Shown: one piece after another, positions 24,071-32,516 of the stretch | Layout: each line of letters begins with the position of its first letter | Position numbering within the stretch: position 1 is the first letter of the stretch | Origin: Paenarthrobacter sp. DKR-5 | GTDB taxonomy: Bacteria; Actinomycetota; Actinomycetes; Actinomycetales; Micrococcaceae | Assembly: GCF_018531425.1 (NCBI RefSeq) | Contig: NZ_JAHBOI010000002.1 | Span: 372,001-436,000, forward strand | DNA length: 64,000 bases | Direction: 5' to 3' | Program-made: the position numbers and the translations under genes | Notes under the pieces: generated by a model | Database searches by the model: none | Told to the model about the DNA's origin: nothing | Seen by the model: the letters and a program-made list of their open reading frames with translations, nothing else

Positions 24071-25204
24071 ATGCCAAACAGCAGGGTCAAGCAGGTCGTG
24101 GTCATGGTCCAGGAAAACCACACCACGGACAACTACTTTCGGGGCCTGGCACCGTACGGGGCCAACGTCGCAACTGACTGGCCCGTCCAGGCCAACCCGC
24201 CCGCCGCGGACCAGCCCCACGACCGGCACGCCTACTACCGCTGGCTCACCGGAGAGCACACGGCGACCCGCACCCAGTTCGACACCGCGGCAGTGCTCCC
24301 GTTCTACGCCTACCTGGCGCTGACCGGGGCGTTCCTGGAAAACCACTGCAGCGGCTTCGGCACCAACTCCACCCCCAACCACCTGCTGATCCTCGGCGGC
24401 CAATCCCCCACCCTGCGCAACCCCTCCAGGACCCAGCCGCCGCCATTGTGGGACATGCCCTCAGTTCCGGGCCTGGCAGCCGACAACGGAATCGGGTGGG
24501 CCTGCTACACCGGCACCAACAACTACCCGGCCGGGTTCTACAAGCAACTCCACGGCTCCCCGAACCTGATCCCCAACGCACAGTTCACCGCGGACGCCGC
24601 CGCCGGGAAACTGCCGCCGCTGACTTATCTCTGGCACGATGCCCCCGAGGATGAACACCCCGCCGCCGACGTCACCATCGGGATGAACAAGATCCGGGAA
24701 AGCGTCGACGCCGTCGTCACGGCCGGGGGCTGGGACGAGACGGTATTCCTGCTCACCTGGGACGACTGGGGCGGCTGGGATGACCACGTTGCCACCCCGA
24801 ACGTCGAACACACCCCCGACGGCGTCCAGCTCGCCTACGGCCCGAGGGTGCCGCTGATCATGTTCGGCGGCGCCGTCAAGCCCGGCATCGACAGCCGCTG
24901 GTCCAACCACGCCGGCATCCCCAAAACCGTGATGCAGCTGCTCGGACTGCCCAAACTGGGCGTGGACCGCGTCGACAACAACCCGGGGCTGGCGGACCTG
25001 ATCGATCCGGCCCGCCATAACCCGGCGCCTCCCGCCCTCGGCGCGCCGATCACCCTCCCGGACCCTCCACAACCACCCCGCAGACCCAACCCGCTGCCCC
25101 CGCCGGCCGCCACGGCATCACAACCGGTGCCCCCGGTGGTGCTGCGCGGAGGAGGTGTGCTCCCGCCGCCGGACGATGTTCCCCTCACAACCACGAAGCC
25201 CTGA
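24071..25204 (+). CDS. Phosphoesterase family protein (phospholipase C/acid phosphatase-like)
   Basis: A 377-residue protein of the alkaline-phosphatase-like PF04185 family. VVVMVQENHTTDNYFRGL at the start corresponds to the usual ENRSFDHYFG, with ENHTTDNYF a variant; NSTPNHLLILGG, DDWGGWDDHV (metal Asp/His) and RVPLIMFGGAV complete the pattern. No signal peptide is evident from the ATG at 24071, so it is cytoplasmic or exported by an unseen route. A Pro-rich tail follows residue 340. It hydrolyses phosphodiesters or monoesters; the substrate is unknown. Confidence 0.85.
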   Translation: MPNSRVKQVVVMVQENHTTDNYFRGLAPYGANVATDWPVQANPPAADQPHDRHAYYRWLTGEHTATRTQFDTAAVLPFYAYLALTGAFLENHCSGFGTNSTPNHLLILGGQSPTLRNPSRTQPPPLWDMPSVPGLAADNGIGWACYTGTNNYPAGFYKQLHGSPNLIPNAQFTADAAAGKLPPLTYLWHDAPEDEHPAADVTIGMNKIRESVDAVVTAGGWDETVFLLTWDDWGGWDDHVATPNVEHTPDGVQLAYGPRVPLIMFGGAVKPGIDSRWSNHAGIPKTVMQLLGLPKLGVDRVDNNPGLADLIDPARHNPAPPALGAPITLPDPPQPPRRPNPLPPPAATASQPVPPVVLRGGGVLPPPDDVPLTTTKP

Positions 25205-25336
25205 ACCGACCCACTTGTTGACACGGCCTTGTTGGCTCGGCCGCTGTCGCTCGCGTCACCATGTGTTCACCTGCCGGAAGCCGCAGACATGCCTGGCCGT
25301 CATCCGGCCGCCTGTTGCCGGAGGCATGGTGCTGGC

Positions 25337-26983
25337 ATGAATGATGACAAACAGATATTCCGGCAGGGCCTTTCGCGCCGCGGTTTCTTCACAGCAGCAG
25401 GCGCCGCCGGTGCCGCCGCCGCCCTTGCGGGAGCAGCGCCGGCCTCGGCCGCGGACAAATCCTCGGAACTGCCGGACGCGGTAGGCGACCCTGTGACCAC
25501 ACCGGTCGTGAACGGATTGCACCTGCAGTTCGGCACCGACGCTTCCAGTGAAGTCGTGGTGTCATGGCACGCCCTCCAGCCGGTGCGGAACGCTCGGGCA
25601 TTGCTCGGCGAGAGGGACGGAAGCTACCGCAGAAGCCACAACGCCGTGGAAACCAGCTACACGGACGCCAAATCCGGCCAGATCGTGTACGCATACCACG
25701 CGAAGCTCACGGGGCTGGCTGCCTCCCATGACTACCTCTACGCCGCCGTCCACGACGGCGCCCACCCGGAATTCGGCTCCTTCCGTACCGGTCCCCGCGG
25801 CCGGGAGGCGTTCACCTTCACCAGCTTCGGCGACCAAGGCACCCCGACACTGGGCAAAAAGTACGCCCCGCCGGCGGGCGTGACGATCGCTAACCCGCCG
25901 TGGGTCAACGACAACCTTGGCTCACCCGCCGCAGGCGACATGCCCGCCGGCGTCGAACGCATCCAGCCCCTTTTCCACCTGTTCAACGGCGACCTGTGCT
26001 ACGCGAACCTGTCCGAGAACCGGGTGCGCACCTGGAGCGATTTCTGGGAGAACAACACCCGGAGCGCACGCCACCGACCCTGGATGCCCGCCGCGGGAAA
26101 CCACGAGAACGAGCTCGGCAACGGACCGATCGGATACGCTGCCTACCAGACCCACTTCTCCGTTCCCGAACAGCCGGGACAGACCGATGTCACCCGCGGC
26201 CTCTGGTACTCCTTCACCGCAGGGTCCGTGCGTGTGATCAGCCTGGCCAACGACGACGTCTGCCTGCAGGACGGCGGCAACAGCTACGTGCGCGGCTACT
26301 CCCAAGGCGCGCAGAAGGCGTGGCTGGAGAAGGAACTGGCCGCAGCACGCTCCGACAAGAACGTCGACTGGGTGGTGGTCTGCATGCACCAGGTCGTCAT
26401 CAGCACCGCAGGGTCCTTCAACGGCGCAGACCTGGGCGTCCGGCAGGAGTGGGTGCCGCTGTTCGACAAGTACGGCGTCGATCTGGTCGTCTGCGGCCAC
26501 GAACACCACTACGAACGCTCCCACCCCATCCGCGGCCAGCAGTCCAACGCTACGCTGACGCCCGTTCCGGCCGACACCCGCTCCGACGTCATCGACACGA
26601 CCAAGGGAACCGTACACATGGTGCTCGGCGGGGGCGGCACCTCCGTGCCCTCCAACGAACTGTTCTACAACCCGCCGTCGTGCCGGGTCATCACGGCCGT
26701 CGGTCCGGTCAACCCCGCAACCAACAAGCGGCCAGCGGTCTACATCCAGGAGGACGCACCGTGGTCGGCGAAACGGGACGCGGCGAACTCCTACGGATTC
26801 GCAGCTTTTACGGTCGACCCAGGGAGCGAGCCCGGCGGGACAACGAAGCTGCAGGTGACGTACTACAACGTCCTCGGTCCCGAGGGCCAGCTCGCCGCCT
26901 TCGAATCCTTCACACTGCAGCGGCCGCGCACTGACGCTGCCGAAGGAATGGGAGCCCGGAACAACCACGGCCGCAAAGGCTGA
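25337..26983 (+). CDS. Secreted purple-acid-phosphatase-like metallophosphoesterase
   Basis: A 548-residue protein with a twin-arginine signal: LSRRGFFTAAGAAGAAAALAG, cut after ASA near residue 40. An Fn3-like N-terminal domain (VNGLHLQFGTDASSEVVVSW, split) is followed by the five metallophosphatase motifs: SFGDQGT, NGDLCYAN, GNHEN, CMHQ and CGHEHHYERSHP. It is thus an exported dinuclear metal phosphatase that frees phosphate outside the cell. I chose the ATG at 25337 because the Tat signal starts right after. Genes for TatA and TatB lie nearby. Confidence 0.92.
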   Translation: MNDDKQIFRQGLSRRGFFTAAGAAGAAAALAGAAPASAADKSSELPDAVGDPVTTPVVNGLHLQFGTDASSEVVVSWHALQPVRNARALLGERDGSYRRSHNAVETSYTDAKSGQIVYAYHAKLTGLAASHDYLYAAVHDGAHPEFGSFRTGPRGREAFTFTSFGDQGTPTLGKKYAPPAGVTIANPPWVNDNLGSPAAGDMPAGVERIQPLFHLFNGDLCYANLSENRVRTWSDFWENNTRSARHRPWMPAAGNHENELGNGPIGYAAYQTHFSVPEQPGQTDVTRGLWYSFTAGSVRVISLANDDVCLQDGGNSYVRGYSQGAQKAWLEKELAAARSDKNVDWVVVCMHQVVISTAGSFNGADLGVRQEWVPLFDKYGVDLVVCGHEHHYERSHPIRGQQSNATLTPVPADTRSDVIDTTKGTVHMVLGGGGTSVPSNELFYNPPSCRVITAVGPVNPATNKRPAVYIQEDAPWSAKRDAANSYGFAAFTVDPGSEPGGTTKLQVTYYNVLGPEGQLAAFESFTLQRPRTDAAEGMGARNNHGRKG

Positions 26984-27053
26984 CTTCGCGCCCGACCAGA
27001 ACCTGAAGCGGCGTTGATCTGGCTGCAAGTATCGGTGCTTGATTCCAGGAAAT

Positions 27054-27090
27054 GGGCGGTCCAGCTACAAAAGCTGCAGCTGGACCGCCC
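27054..27090 (+). terminator. Terminator after the phosphatase
   Basis: Perfect 13-bp arms GGGCGGTCCAGCT (27054-27066) and AGCTGGACCGCCC (27078-27090) with an 11-nt loop, 70 nt after the stop. It lies directly before the tRNA-derived repeat. Confidence 0.8.
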
Positions 27091-27101
27091 AGTCGTCGCC
27101 T

Positions 27102-27137
27102 CCTGCGAATGTATTGTGCCCGAGGTGGGACTCGAAC
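27102..27137 (-). repeat. Left att-like repeat (orphan tRNA-Leu 3' end)
   Basis: Contains 25 bases identical to the 3' part of the tRNA-Leu gene at 45113-45194 (ATTGTGCCCGAGG then TGGGACTCGAAC), extended leftwards with two mismatches. The rest of a tRNA does not follow, so it is not a functional gene. Confidence 0.8.
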
Positions 27138-27535
27138 TGCATTCCCGGCCTTGAAAACACTGGAGAGCCGCGCAAACATGCGGAATCCGGAGCAGTCCAA
27201 AGGCATTACGAGGCAGTCCGCGACGAAAAGTGTGGACATTGTCCACGCGCTCAGAAGGGGTAGTTCAGAGGCAGGTTCGAGCCACAAGCAGGTCCACTAC
27301 CGGTGTCGAAAACAAGCAGAGAGTGCGCAAAAGGAGCCGCCTGCAGAGAAACCCGCCTTTTCGCAGGCACGGCAGCCGGGATGGTGCTTACAGTCCGGCG
27401 CGACTTGACGGCCGAAAACGACAATGCGCAACGTGAGCACATCCTAGTGCGCTACCAGCGCTGGCCGCCCGGCGGGACAGCTTGGAGGGGCGTTCATATT
27501 TGTGGCTGGGGGGTGTGCGGTGGTCAGGGCAGCGC
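27138..27535. other. Non-coding stretch inside the island edge
   Basis: About 400 bases without a credible gene. Short frames occur on both strands but none has a ribosome site or recognisable protein. It holds the inner flank of the left repeat and may include scar sequence. Confidence 0.5.
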
Positions 27536-28297
27536 TTAGACGGCGGCCTTGGAGTCGGCATCGATGGGGAACATCTGGCCGGAGATGGTGCGGGCGTGCG
27601 GGCCTGCGAGGAACAGGATCAGGGCGGCGATGTCGTCCGGGTTGATGAACTTCTTCACGGACTGGTTGGCCATCGCGGAGTTGATTTCTTCCTGGACGCT
27701 GCGGCCGGAGACGGAAGCGCGGCCTTCGAAGACGCTCATGATGCGGGGGCCGTCCACGGCACCCGGGCGGATGGTGTTCGAGGTGATGCCGAACGGGCCA
27801 AGCTCCATGGCGAGGGTTTTGGCGAAGCCGACCAGGCCCCACTTCGTGGTGGAGTAGGCAACCCGGTTGGGGTACCCGAAGCGTCCGGCCAGGGAGGACA
27901 TGGTGATGATGGACGCGGCATCGGATTTCTTTAGCAGCGGGATGGCCTGCTGGGTCACATTGAATGTCCCCTGAAGGTTCACGCCGACGACGGCGGCGAA
28001 CGCGGCGGCGTCGTATTCCTCTACCGGGGCCGTGGGGCCGGCGACGCCGGCGTTGTTGACCAGCACGTCCAGCCCGCCGAGTTTTTTCCCGACATCAGCG
28101 AACAGGGAGGCGACGGCGTCAGGATTGCTGACGTCTGTGACGGATCCGGTGATGTTCTCGAATTCGCCGGTGACGGCCTTGACGGCGGAGGCGTCGATGT
28201 CGGCGATGTGGACCTGGGCGCCGACGGCAGTGAAGGCCTTGGCGGTGGCCAGGCCGATCCCGTTGGCTCCGGCGGTGATAAGTACGCGTTGTGACAT
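27536..28297 (-). CDS. SDR-family oxidoreductase
   Basis: A 253-residue classical SDR from ATG 28297, with GAGGAA seven bases upstream. AGANGIG at 9-15 is the cofactor loop, NNAG at 81-84, Ser134/135, Tyr148 and Lys152 form the active site, and IRPGAVDGPR follows. Length is normal. It is downstream of the hydrolase gene (31-nt gap), in the opposite order to the cluster at 1415-3245 but with the same two enzyme types. It should oxidise or reduce an alcohol/ketone pair linked to the hydrolase product. Substrate unknown. Confidence 0.9.
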   Translation of the reverse strand: MSQRVLITAGANGIGLATAKAFTAVGAQVHIADIDASAVKAVTGEFENITGSVTDVSNPDAVASLFADVGKKLGGLDVLVNNAGVAGPTAPVEEYDAAAFAAVVGVNLQGTFNVTQQAIPLLKKSDAASIITMSSLAGRFGYPNRVAYSTTKWGLVGFAKTLAMELGPFGITSNTIRPGAVDGPRIMSVFEGRASVSGRSVQEEINSAMANQSVKKFINPDDIAALILFLAGPHARTISGQMFPIDADSKAAV

Positions 28298-28328
28298 TGC
28301 TGTTTCCTCGTCGGTAGTTGGGGCAGGC

Positions 28329-29225
28329 TCAGGCTCCGTCGAGGCCAAGCAGCCGGATGGCGTTCTCGCGCATGATCAGCGGCCTGACTTCGGGCTTGAT
28401 GGCCAGTTTTTCAAAATCGGCGATCCAGCGGCCCGGTGGGATCATCGGGTAGTCGGAGCCGAACAGGACTTTGGTCCGCAGGAGTGAGTTGGCGTACTGC
28501 ACCAGCTGCGGCGGGAAGTATTTCGGGGACCAGCCGGAGAGGTCGACGTAGACGTTGGTGTGCCGCGCCGCGACGGCCAGTGCCTCGTCCTGCCAGGGAA
28601 ACGACGGGTGGGCCATGATGATCTTCAGGTCCGGGAAATCCACGGCCACGTCATCGAGCACAATCGGGTTGGAGTATTTCAACCGGATTCCGCCCGAGCC
28701 TGGCATTCCGGACCCGATTCCGCTCTGTCCCGTGTGGAACAGCGCGGGAACCCCCAGTTCCTGCATGGCCTCGTAGAGGGGGTAGGCCACTTGATCGTTC
28801 GGGAAGAATCCTTGCAGGTTGGGGTGGAATTTGAAGCCTTTGACTCCGAATTCCTCAACGAGGATTTTCGCTTCCCGGACGCCGTCTTCCCCGCGGGCGG
28901 GGTTGATACTGGCGAAGGGAATGAGGACGTCCGGGTGCGCGGCAGCCTGGGTGGCAATCTCCCGGTTGGAGATGGGTGGGTGCCCGGTCTGTGATTCGTG
29001 GTCAACGGTGAAGACGACGGCGGCCATGTTGCGTTCGCGGTAGTGCGCGGCCACGCTGTCAACGTTCAGCGGTTCGTGTGAGGTGCCGAAATGCTTGCGG
29101 GCGGCTTCGCGGAAGTCCTCAGGCATGTCGGTGTGGCCGTGGCCGTCGGCTTCGATATGGACGTGCATGTCGATGGCGACGAGGTCGGGAATATTCATGG
29201 GATTTGCGTTCCTGGTGGTAGTCAT
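28329..29225 (-). CDS. Amidohydrolase-2 family hydrolase, paralogue of 2352-3245
   Basis: A 298-residue metal-dependent TIM barrel. AIDMHVHIEADGHGH, FKFHPNLQGF, LFHTGQSG, IIMAHPSFPWQDEA, DLSGWSPKYFP and LFGSDYP are nearly the same as in the protein at 2352-3245, so the two are close paralogues and share the metal site. The ATG at 29225 overlaps the stop of a broken acyl-CoA ligase gene (ATGA); an internal ATG at 29198 with AGGAA upstream is another possible start. The association with an SDR in both places suggests successive steps of one conversion. Confidence 0.87.
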   Translation of the reverse strand: MTTTRNANPMNIPDLVAIDMHVHIEADGHGHTDMPEDFREAARKHFGTSHEPLNVDSVAAHYRERNMAAVVFTVDHESQTGHPPISNREIATQAAAHPDVLIPFASINPARGEDGVREAKILVEEFGVKGFKFHPNLQGFFPNDQVAYPLYEAMQELGVPALFHTGQSGIGSGMPGSGGIRLKYSNPIVLDDVAVDFPDLKIIMAHPSFPWQDEALAVAARHTNVYVDLSGWSPKYFPPQLVQYANSLLRTKVLFGSDYPMIPPGRWIADFEKLAIKPEVRPLIMRENAIRLLGLDGA

Positions 29226-29440
29226 GCGGCGAATGCTTCCTTGATGAGCCGTACTGTCTCGCCGACATCATCGGGCCTCACCAGCACGCCTGGGTCCAGG
29301 GCATCGCCCAGCACGGCGCCCTGGATGACGCGCTTGAGTGGGATTTCGAGCCGCTTTCCTGAGGGGTTGCGTGGAATGCTGGGGACGAAGACGACGTCGT
29401 CGGGAACGTGGCGGGGCGACAGTTCCGTCCGCAGGGCACG
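29222..29440 (-). pseudogene. 3' fragment of acetoacetyl-CoA synthetase-like gene
   Basis: The last 72 codons remain: RALRTELSPRHVPDDVVFV, SIPRNPSGKRLEIPLKRV and a final FAA. This is the C-terminal lysine domain of acetoacetate-CoA ligase. The frame is stopped directly upstream at 29441-29443, and the rest has been replaced by the flank of the Hsp20 gene. The stop overlaps the hydrolase start, showing that the three genes once formed one operon. Confidence 0.8.
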
Positions 29441-29491
29441 TCAAGCCCGCAACGGGCCCCTCGTAGTTTCCGGATGTTAGGTGGATTTGTC

Positions 29492-29959
29492 ATGGCTGAT
29501 CTGTTGAAGTGGTCCCCGCTGGAAACCTCACGCTGGACCGCGCCGTTCGAGATGCTCCGCCGCGGACCGTTCGAGCTGCTCGATTCCATGGAACGCATGT
29601 TCGGCCCCGTGAGTGAAGCGGGATCGATTCGGGTCGAGGAGTTCGTGGATGACAAGACGTTGGTGGTCCGCGCCGACATGCCCGGGGTGGATCCCGATAA
29701 GGACATCGATGTGTCCGTGTCCGACGGCGTCCTGCACATCAGCGCCCAGCGGCAGGAAAAAACTGAGCAGAAGGATAAGGACCGGTACCGCTCCGAATTC
29801 CGGTACGGTTCCTTCTCCCGCGACATCCCGATCCCCGAGGGCGTTAAGGACGAGGACATCAAAGCCTCCTACAAGGACGGCGTCCTTGAAGTCAGGACCC
29901 CCCTCCCGGACGGCGCCGATGCACCTGCAAAAAAGAAACTGCAGATCACCCGCAGCTAG
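29492..29959 (+). CDS. Small heat-shock protein, Hsp20 family
   Basis: A 155-residue alpha-crystallin-type chaperone from ATG 29492 behind AGGTGGA. VEEFVDDKTLVVRADMPGVD (split), VSVSDGVLHISAQR, EFRYGSFSRDIPIPEGV and DGVLEVRTPLP cover the whole crystallin domain; the C-terminus is a short Lys-rich tail. It binds unfolding proteins as oligomers without ATP. It points away from the truncated ligase and starts a plus-strand block of small stress-type genes. Confidence 0.95.
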   Translation: MADLLKWSPLETSRWTAPFEMLRRGPFELLDSMERMFGPVSEAGSIRVEEFVDDKTLVVRADMPGVDPDKDIDVSVSDGVLHISAQRQEKTEQKDKDRYRSEFRYGSFSRDIPIPEGVKDEDIKASYKDGVLEVRTPLPDGADAPAKKKLQITRS

Positions 29960-30013
29960 GGACTCTGCAGGCATGCGCGCCAACAGCCGGCACGCCGGCG
30001 CCGGGCGCACCCG

Positions 30014-30331
30014 ATGATCAGGCAGCACTGGGACCAGCTGGGCCCTGGCACCCGCCGCTGGCTCCTCGGGCACCCCGGGATCATGATCCTCCCGCGCCGC
30101 ATCACCACGGCCGTCGCGGCGGCAACGGGAGTGGCCGGACAGGTGGACCCCCACGGCGAAATCCAACTGGACGAAGACGACATCCGGTTCATCCTCAACC
30201 AGGCCCACAGCGCCTCAGCTGCCGCGGGCGGCCAGCATTTCTTCGACGCCGTACGACCCGGCCAGGCTGACCGGGCCACGGACGACACCAGGCACCGACC
30301 CCGGGCACACCCGGGTCACGAAAAACCCTGA
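30014..30331 (+). CDS. Hypothetical protein
   Basis: A 105-residue basic-to-neutral protein. LGPGTRRWLLGHPGIMILPRRITTAV and QLDEDDIRFILNQAHS look like ordered helices; the tail after residue 80 is Arg/His/Pro-rich and may be disordered. I do not recognise a family. It lies 54 nt after hsp20 and codon use fits a real gene. Confidence 0.5.
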   Translation: MIRQHWDQLGPGTRRWLLGHPGIMILPRRITTAVAAATGVAGQVDPHGEIQLDEDDIRFILNQAHSASAAAGGQHFFDAVRPGQADRATDDTRHRPRAHPGHEKP

Positions 30332-30398
30332 TGACACTGCCTGCCGAGGAGAGCACTGACCGGGCTGCCCGTCGCGGCCAGGCCGCTGGGCGGAGCCG

Positions 30399-30653
30399 GT
30401 GGCGGGAGCCGGTGACGGGACCCGGTCGGGGCTTCCATCACGGCAGCCGCCGCCGGGTGTGTGGCCGCTGCCGTGTTCCGGGTGCTGGCCGGCACCGGCC
30501 TGCCCCTCGTCGCTGGGCGGACCGGCATCCCTGATCAGCCTCACCCTGGGGTGCCTGTTGTTCCTGCTCCCCGGCGCCGGGGTTCTCGTGCCCTTGGCGG
30601 CTGCGGCATCCTTCCTCCTCAAACGCGCCTCGGGGCGCAGACCAGCAAAATAA
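30399..30653 (+). CDS. Possible small membrane protein
   Basis: An 84-residue frame from GTG 30399. The first half is Pro/Cys/Gly-rich and unconvincing, while the second half contains a hydrophobic hairpin (ISLTLGCLLFLLPGAG, then LVPLAAAASFLL) ending in Lys/Arg. The membrane part could be the relic of a longer two-helix protein. Support is weak. Confidence 0.3.
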   Translation: MAGAGDGTRSGLPSRQPPPGVWPLPCSGCWPAPACPSSLGGPASLISLTLGCLLFLLPGAGVLVPLAAAASFLLKRASGRRPAK

Positions 30654-30700
30654 TCCCGCAAACACGTTGACCCCGGCCCGGCCACAGGCGACCATGGAAT

Positions 30701-30730
30701 GGCTTGATGAATTAATTATTTCATCAAGCC
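30701..30730. promoter_or_regulatory. Perfect 11-bp inverted repeat upstream of YegP-like gene
   Basis: Arms GGCTTGATGAA (30701-30711) and TTCATCAAGCC (30720-30730) around an 8-nt AT-only centre. Its core TTGATG-N12-CATCAA has the same form as TTGACG-N12-CGTCAA at 13738. It lies 54 nt before the YegP-like ATG and is probably an operator or part of a promoter. Confidence 0.5.
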
Positions 30731-30783
30731 GCTATCGGTGTGCTGGGCGCCCTCCGACAGACGAGCAGGACCAGGGGATATGC

Positions 30784-31089
30784 ATGGCCGGCACATTCGA
30801 AATCTTCACGGACCGCGACTCACAGTTCCGTTTCCGGCTCGCCAGCGACGACGGCAACGTCCTGGCCATCTCCGGCGGCTACGAGCAGAAAGTGCACGCA
30901 GTCACTGCCATCACAGCCGTGCGGGAGAACGCAGCCATGGCACACATCACCGACCTCACCGACCTGCGTATGCTCAACCCGGCCGAAGCCGATGACACCG
31001 CCCGCACGAAGGCGGGCCCGGACCGCCTGACCCGCAACCCGCACCCGCACCCGCACCCGGGCACCCTCCGCCTGGTGCGGGGCAGCTGA
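30784..31089 (+). CDS. YegP-like DUF1508 protein
   Basis: A 101-residue protein with one DUF1508 unit: FEIFTDRDSQFRFRLASDDG, then NVLAISGGYEQKVHAVTAITAVREN (split), and IDL-like ITDLTD. E. coli YegP has two such units. The tail NPHPHPHPG is a short His/Pro repeat. ATG 30784 is chosen because the domain starts at once. DUF1508 proteins are small and tied to stress, but no mechanism is known. Confidence 0.82.
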   Translation: MAGTFEIFTDRDSQFRFRLASDDGNVLAISGGYEQKVHAVTAITAVRENAAMAHITDLTDLRMLNPAEADDTARTKAGPDRLTRNPHPHPHPGTLRLVRGS

Positions 31090-31206
31090 CCCGTCCCCCT
31101 CCTGCCTCGTAATCTTCCCCGGCCTTGACAGGCCCAGGCGCGCCATGCCCGCCACCGACATTCTGAAACCACCCGCCACCAACCCCACGTACGCGGAGAG
31201 AACACT

Positions 31207-31500
31207 ATGCCTCACAAACTTAAAGTCGTCGTGCGTCTCGACATGGACCTGCGTTCCGCGCTCATCGAAGTGCGCGGAATCGTCACCAGCAGAAATGTAC
31301 GTGCCCTGTATGCCATCGCCCGCCGGACAAACGCCATGGTCCCGCACGTAATCCTCGTCGTGGACCTGCGCTACGCGGTCGTGCAGGCGGAACCCCTGGA
31401 CGAACTGACCACGAGCTCCCGTACCGGCCGCCTCCCCGCCGGCAGCGACCCTTTCAACGCGCCCTGCGAGCTACGGCTTCTCGAACCGGCGGCCGCCTAA
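31207..31500 (+). CDS. STAS-like small protein
   Basis: A 97-residue protein whose first half resembles an anti-sigma-factor-antagonist fold: KVVVRLDMDLRSALIEVRG, then VTSRNVRALYAIARR and VPHVILVVDLRYA, the strand-helix-strand order of STAS domains. The serine that is phosphorylated in true antagonists is not obvious, so it may be structural only. It follows the YegP-like gene in the stress-type block. Family assignment is by pattern. Confidence 0.55.
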   Translation: MPHKLKVVVRLDMDLRSALIEVRGIVTSRNVRALYAIARRTNAMVPHVILVVDLRYAVVQAEPLDELTTSSRTGRLPAGSDPFNAPCELRLLEPAAA

Positions 31501-31559
31501 AGGAAGGTTAAGTCCGGCCTTCCTCCGATTACGTGGGAACTGTTCCGGGCACGGGATCT

Positions 31560-32177
31560 TCAAGGGAAGCCTCGGGGCAGGTCCCCCGTAAGGTAATGCT
31601 GCACGGCCGGAGCGATCATCCGGACGATTTCGTCGTGGCCGGCGGCGGCCAGCGGGTCCAGCCTGATGAGGTACCGGACGATAATCAGCCCGCTCAGCTC
31701 GCTGGCCACGAGCGACCCGCGGAGCCGGACCGTGTCCGGGTCGCCCTCGACGTCCTGCATCACCGGCCCCAGGATGCGCCGTCGCAAGATTTCCCTCATC
31801 AGCCCCGCGCCCGGCCCGATGGCTTTGCCGGCAAGGGCGACCAGCCCAGGTTGCGCCGGTGAATCCCATACCCGCAGCAGCGTGCGTACGACGGCTTCCG
31901 CGCGAAGACCCGGTTCCGTCACAGCGACGTCCGCCAGTTCCTGTTCCGGATTGATCGGCAGCTCCACGCACGCCGCCAGGAGGTCCGCCCTCCGCGGAAA
32001 AAACTGCCCGACCACGGACTCACCCACACCGGCAGCCCGCGCTATTTGGCGGTAATCCGCTGTTTCGAGCCCGTTGGCCGCGAACACGGTCCGCGCCGCC
32101 TCCAGGATCCTCTGCCGGGCACCCCCGTGCCGGCCTGCCCCTGAACCCCCGAACCTGGTCCTGCCTGGTTCTTCCAT
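31560..32177 (-). CDS. TetR-family transcriptional regulator
   Basis: A 205-residue regulator from ATG 32177. RQRILEAARTVFAANGLETADYRQIARAAGVGESVVGQFFPRRADLL (quoted in parts: RILEAARTVFAANG, IARAAGVGESVV, FFPRRADLL) is the HTH; the C-terminal ligand domain contains LVALAGKAIGPGAGLM and a Leu-rich dimer helix. The second recognition helix has SVVGQFF in place of the usual TLYRHF. It is divergent from the SPW-repeat gene across a 339-nt gap. Confidence 0.88.
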   Translation of the reverse strand: MEEPGRTRFGGSGAGRHGGARQRILEAARTVFAANGLETADYRQIARAAGVGESVVGQFFPRRADLLAACVELPINPEQELADVAVTEPGLRAEAVVRTLLRVWDSPAQPGLVALAGKAIGPGAGLMREILRRRILGPVMQDVEGDPDTVRLRGSLVASELSGLIIVRYLIRLDPLAAAGHDEIVRMIAPAVQHYLTGDLPRGFP

Positions 32178-32516
32178 GACAACACCGCCTTTCCCGGTCC
32201 TTGAGGGCGCGACCATCCGGCTGCAGACACCGCGCCCCGGAGCCCCGAGGCCATGCTTCCCGGGCGCCGCAGGACGGCACAGAGCCGTATGGCCCCCAAA
32301 CGCGGGCCCGCGGCGGGTGACCTTCTCCCCTGTTTGCCACACGCAAGGAGGTATCCACTGAAGATGTGCCCGGGTCCGGGAAAAGGGGTAAAGGGGAAAC
32401 CGGCCCGGGTCCCCATAGTCACAGTGAGCGCCGCCGCACCAGGCCCGAAACGGCCCCGCCCCGGTGACAATTCCCGCCGAAGACCAGGGCGCCCCACCCT
32501 AGGAGGATGGTCTGAA
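32178..32516. other. Divergent intergenic region, no gene
   Basis: 339 bases between the TetR and SPW-repeat starts. I see GCCCGGGTCC-type direct repeats near 32378 and 32425 and a GGAGGTAT sequence at 32347, but no gene. The region should hold two divergent promoters. Confidence 0.5.

Noticed and set aside
27102-27190. Second tRNA-Leu gene
   Set aside because: Only the 3' T-arm and acceptor strand are present; no anticodon arm or 5' acceptor strand follows.
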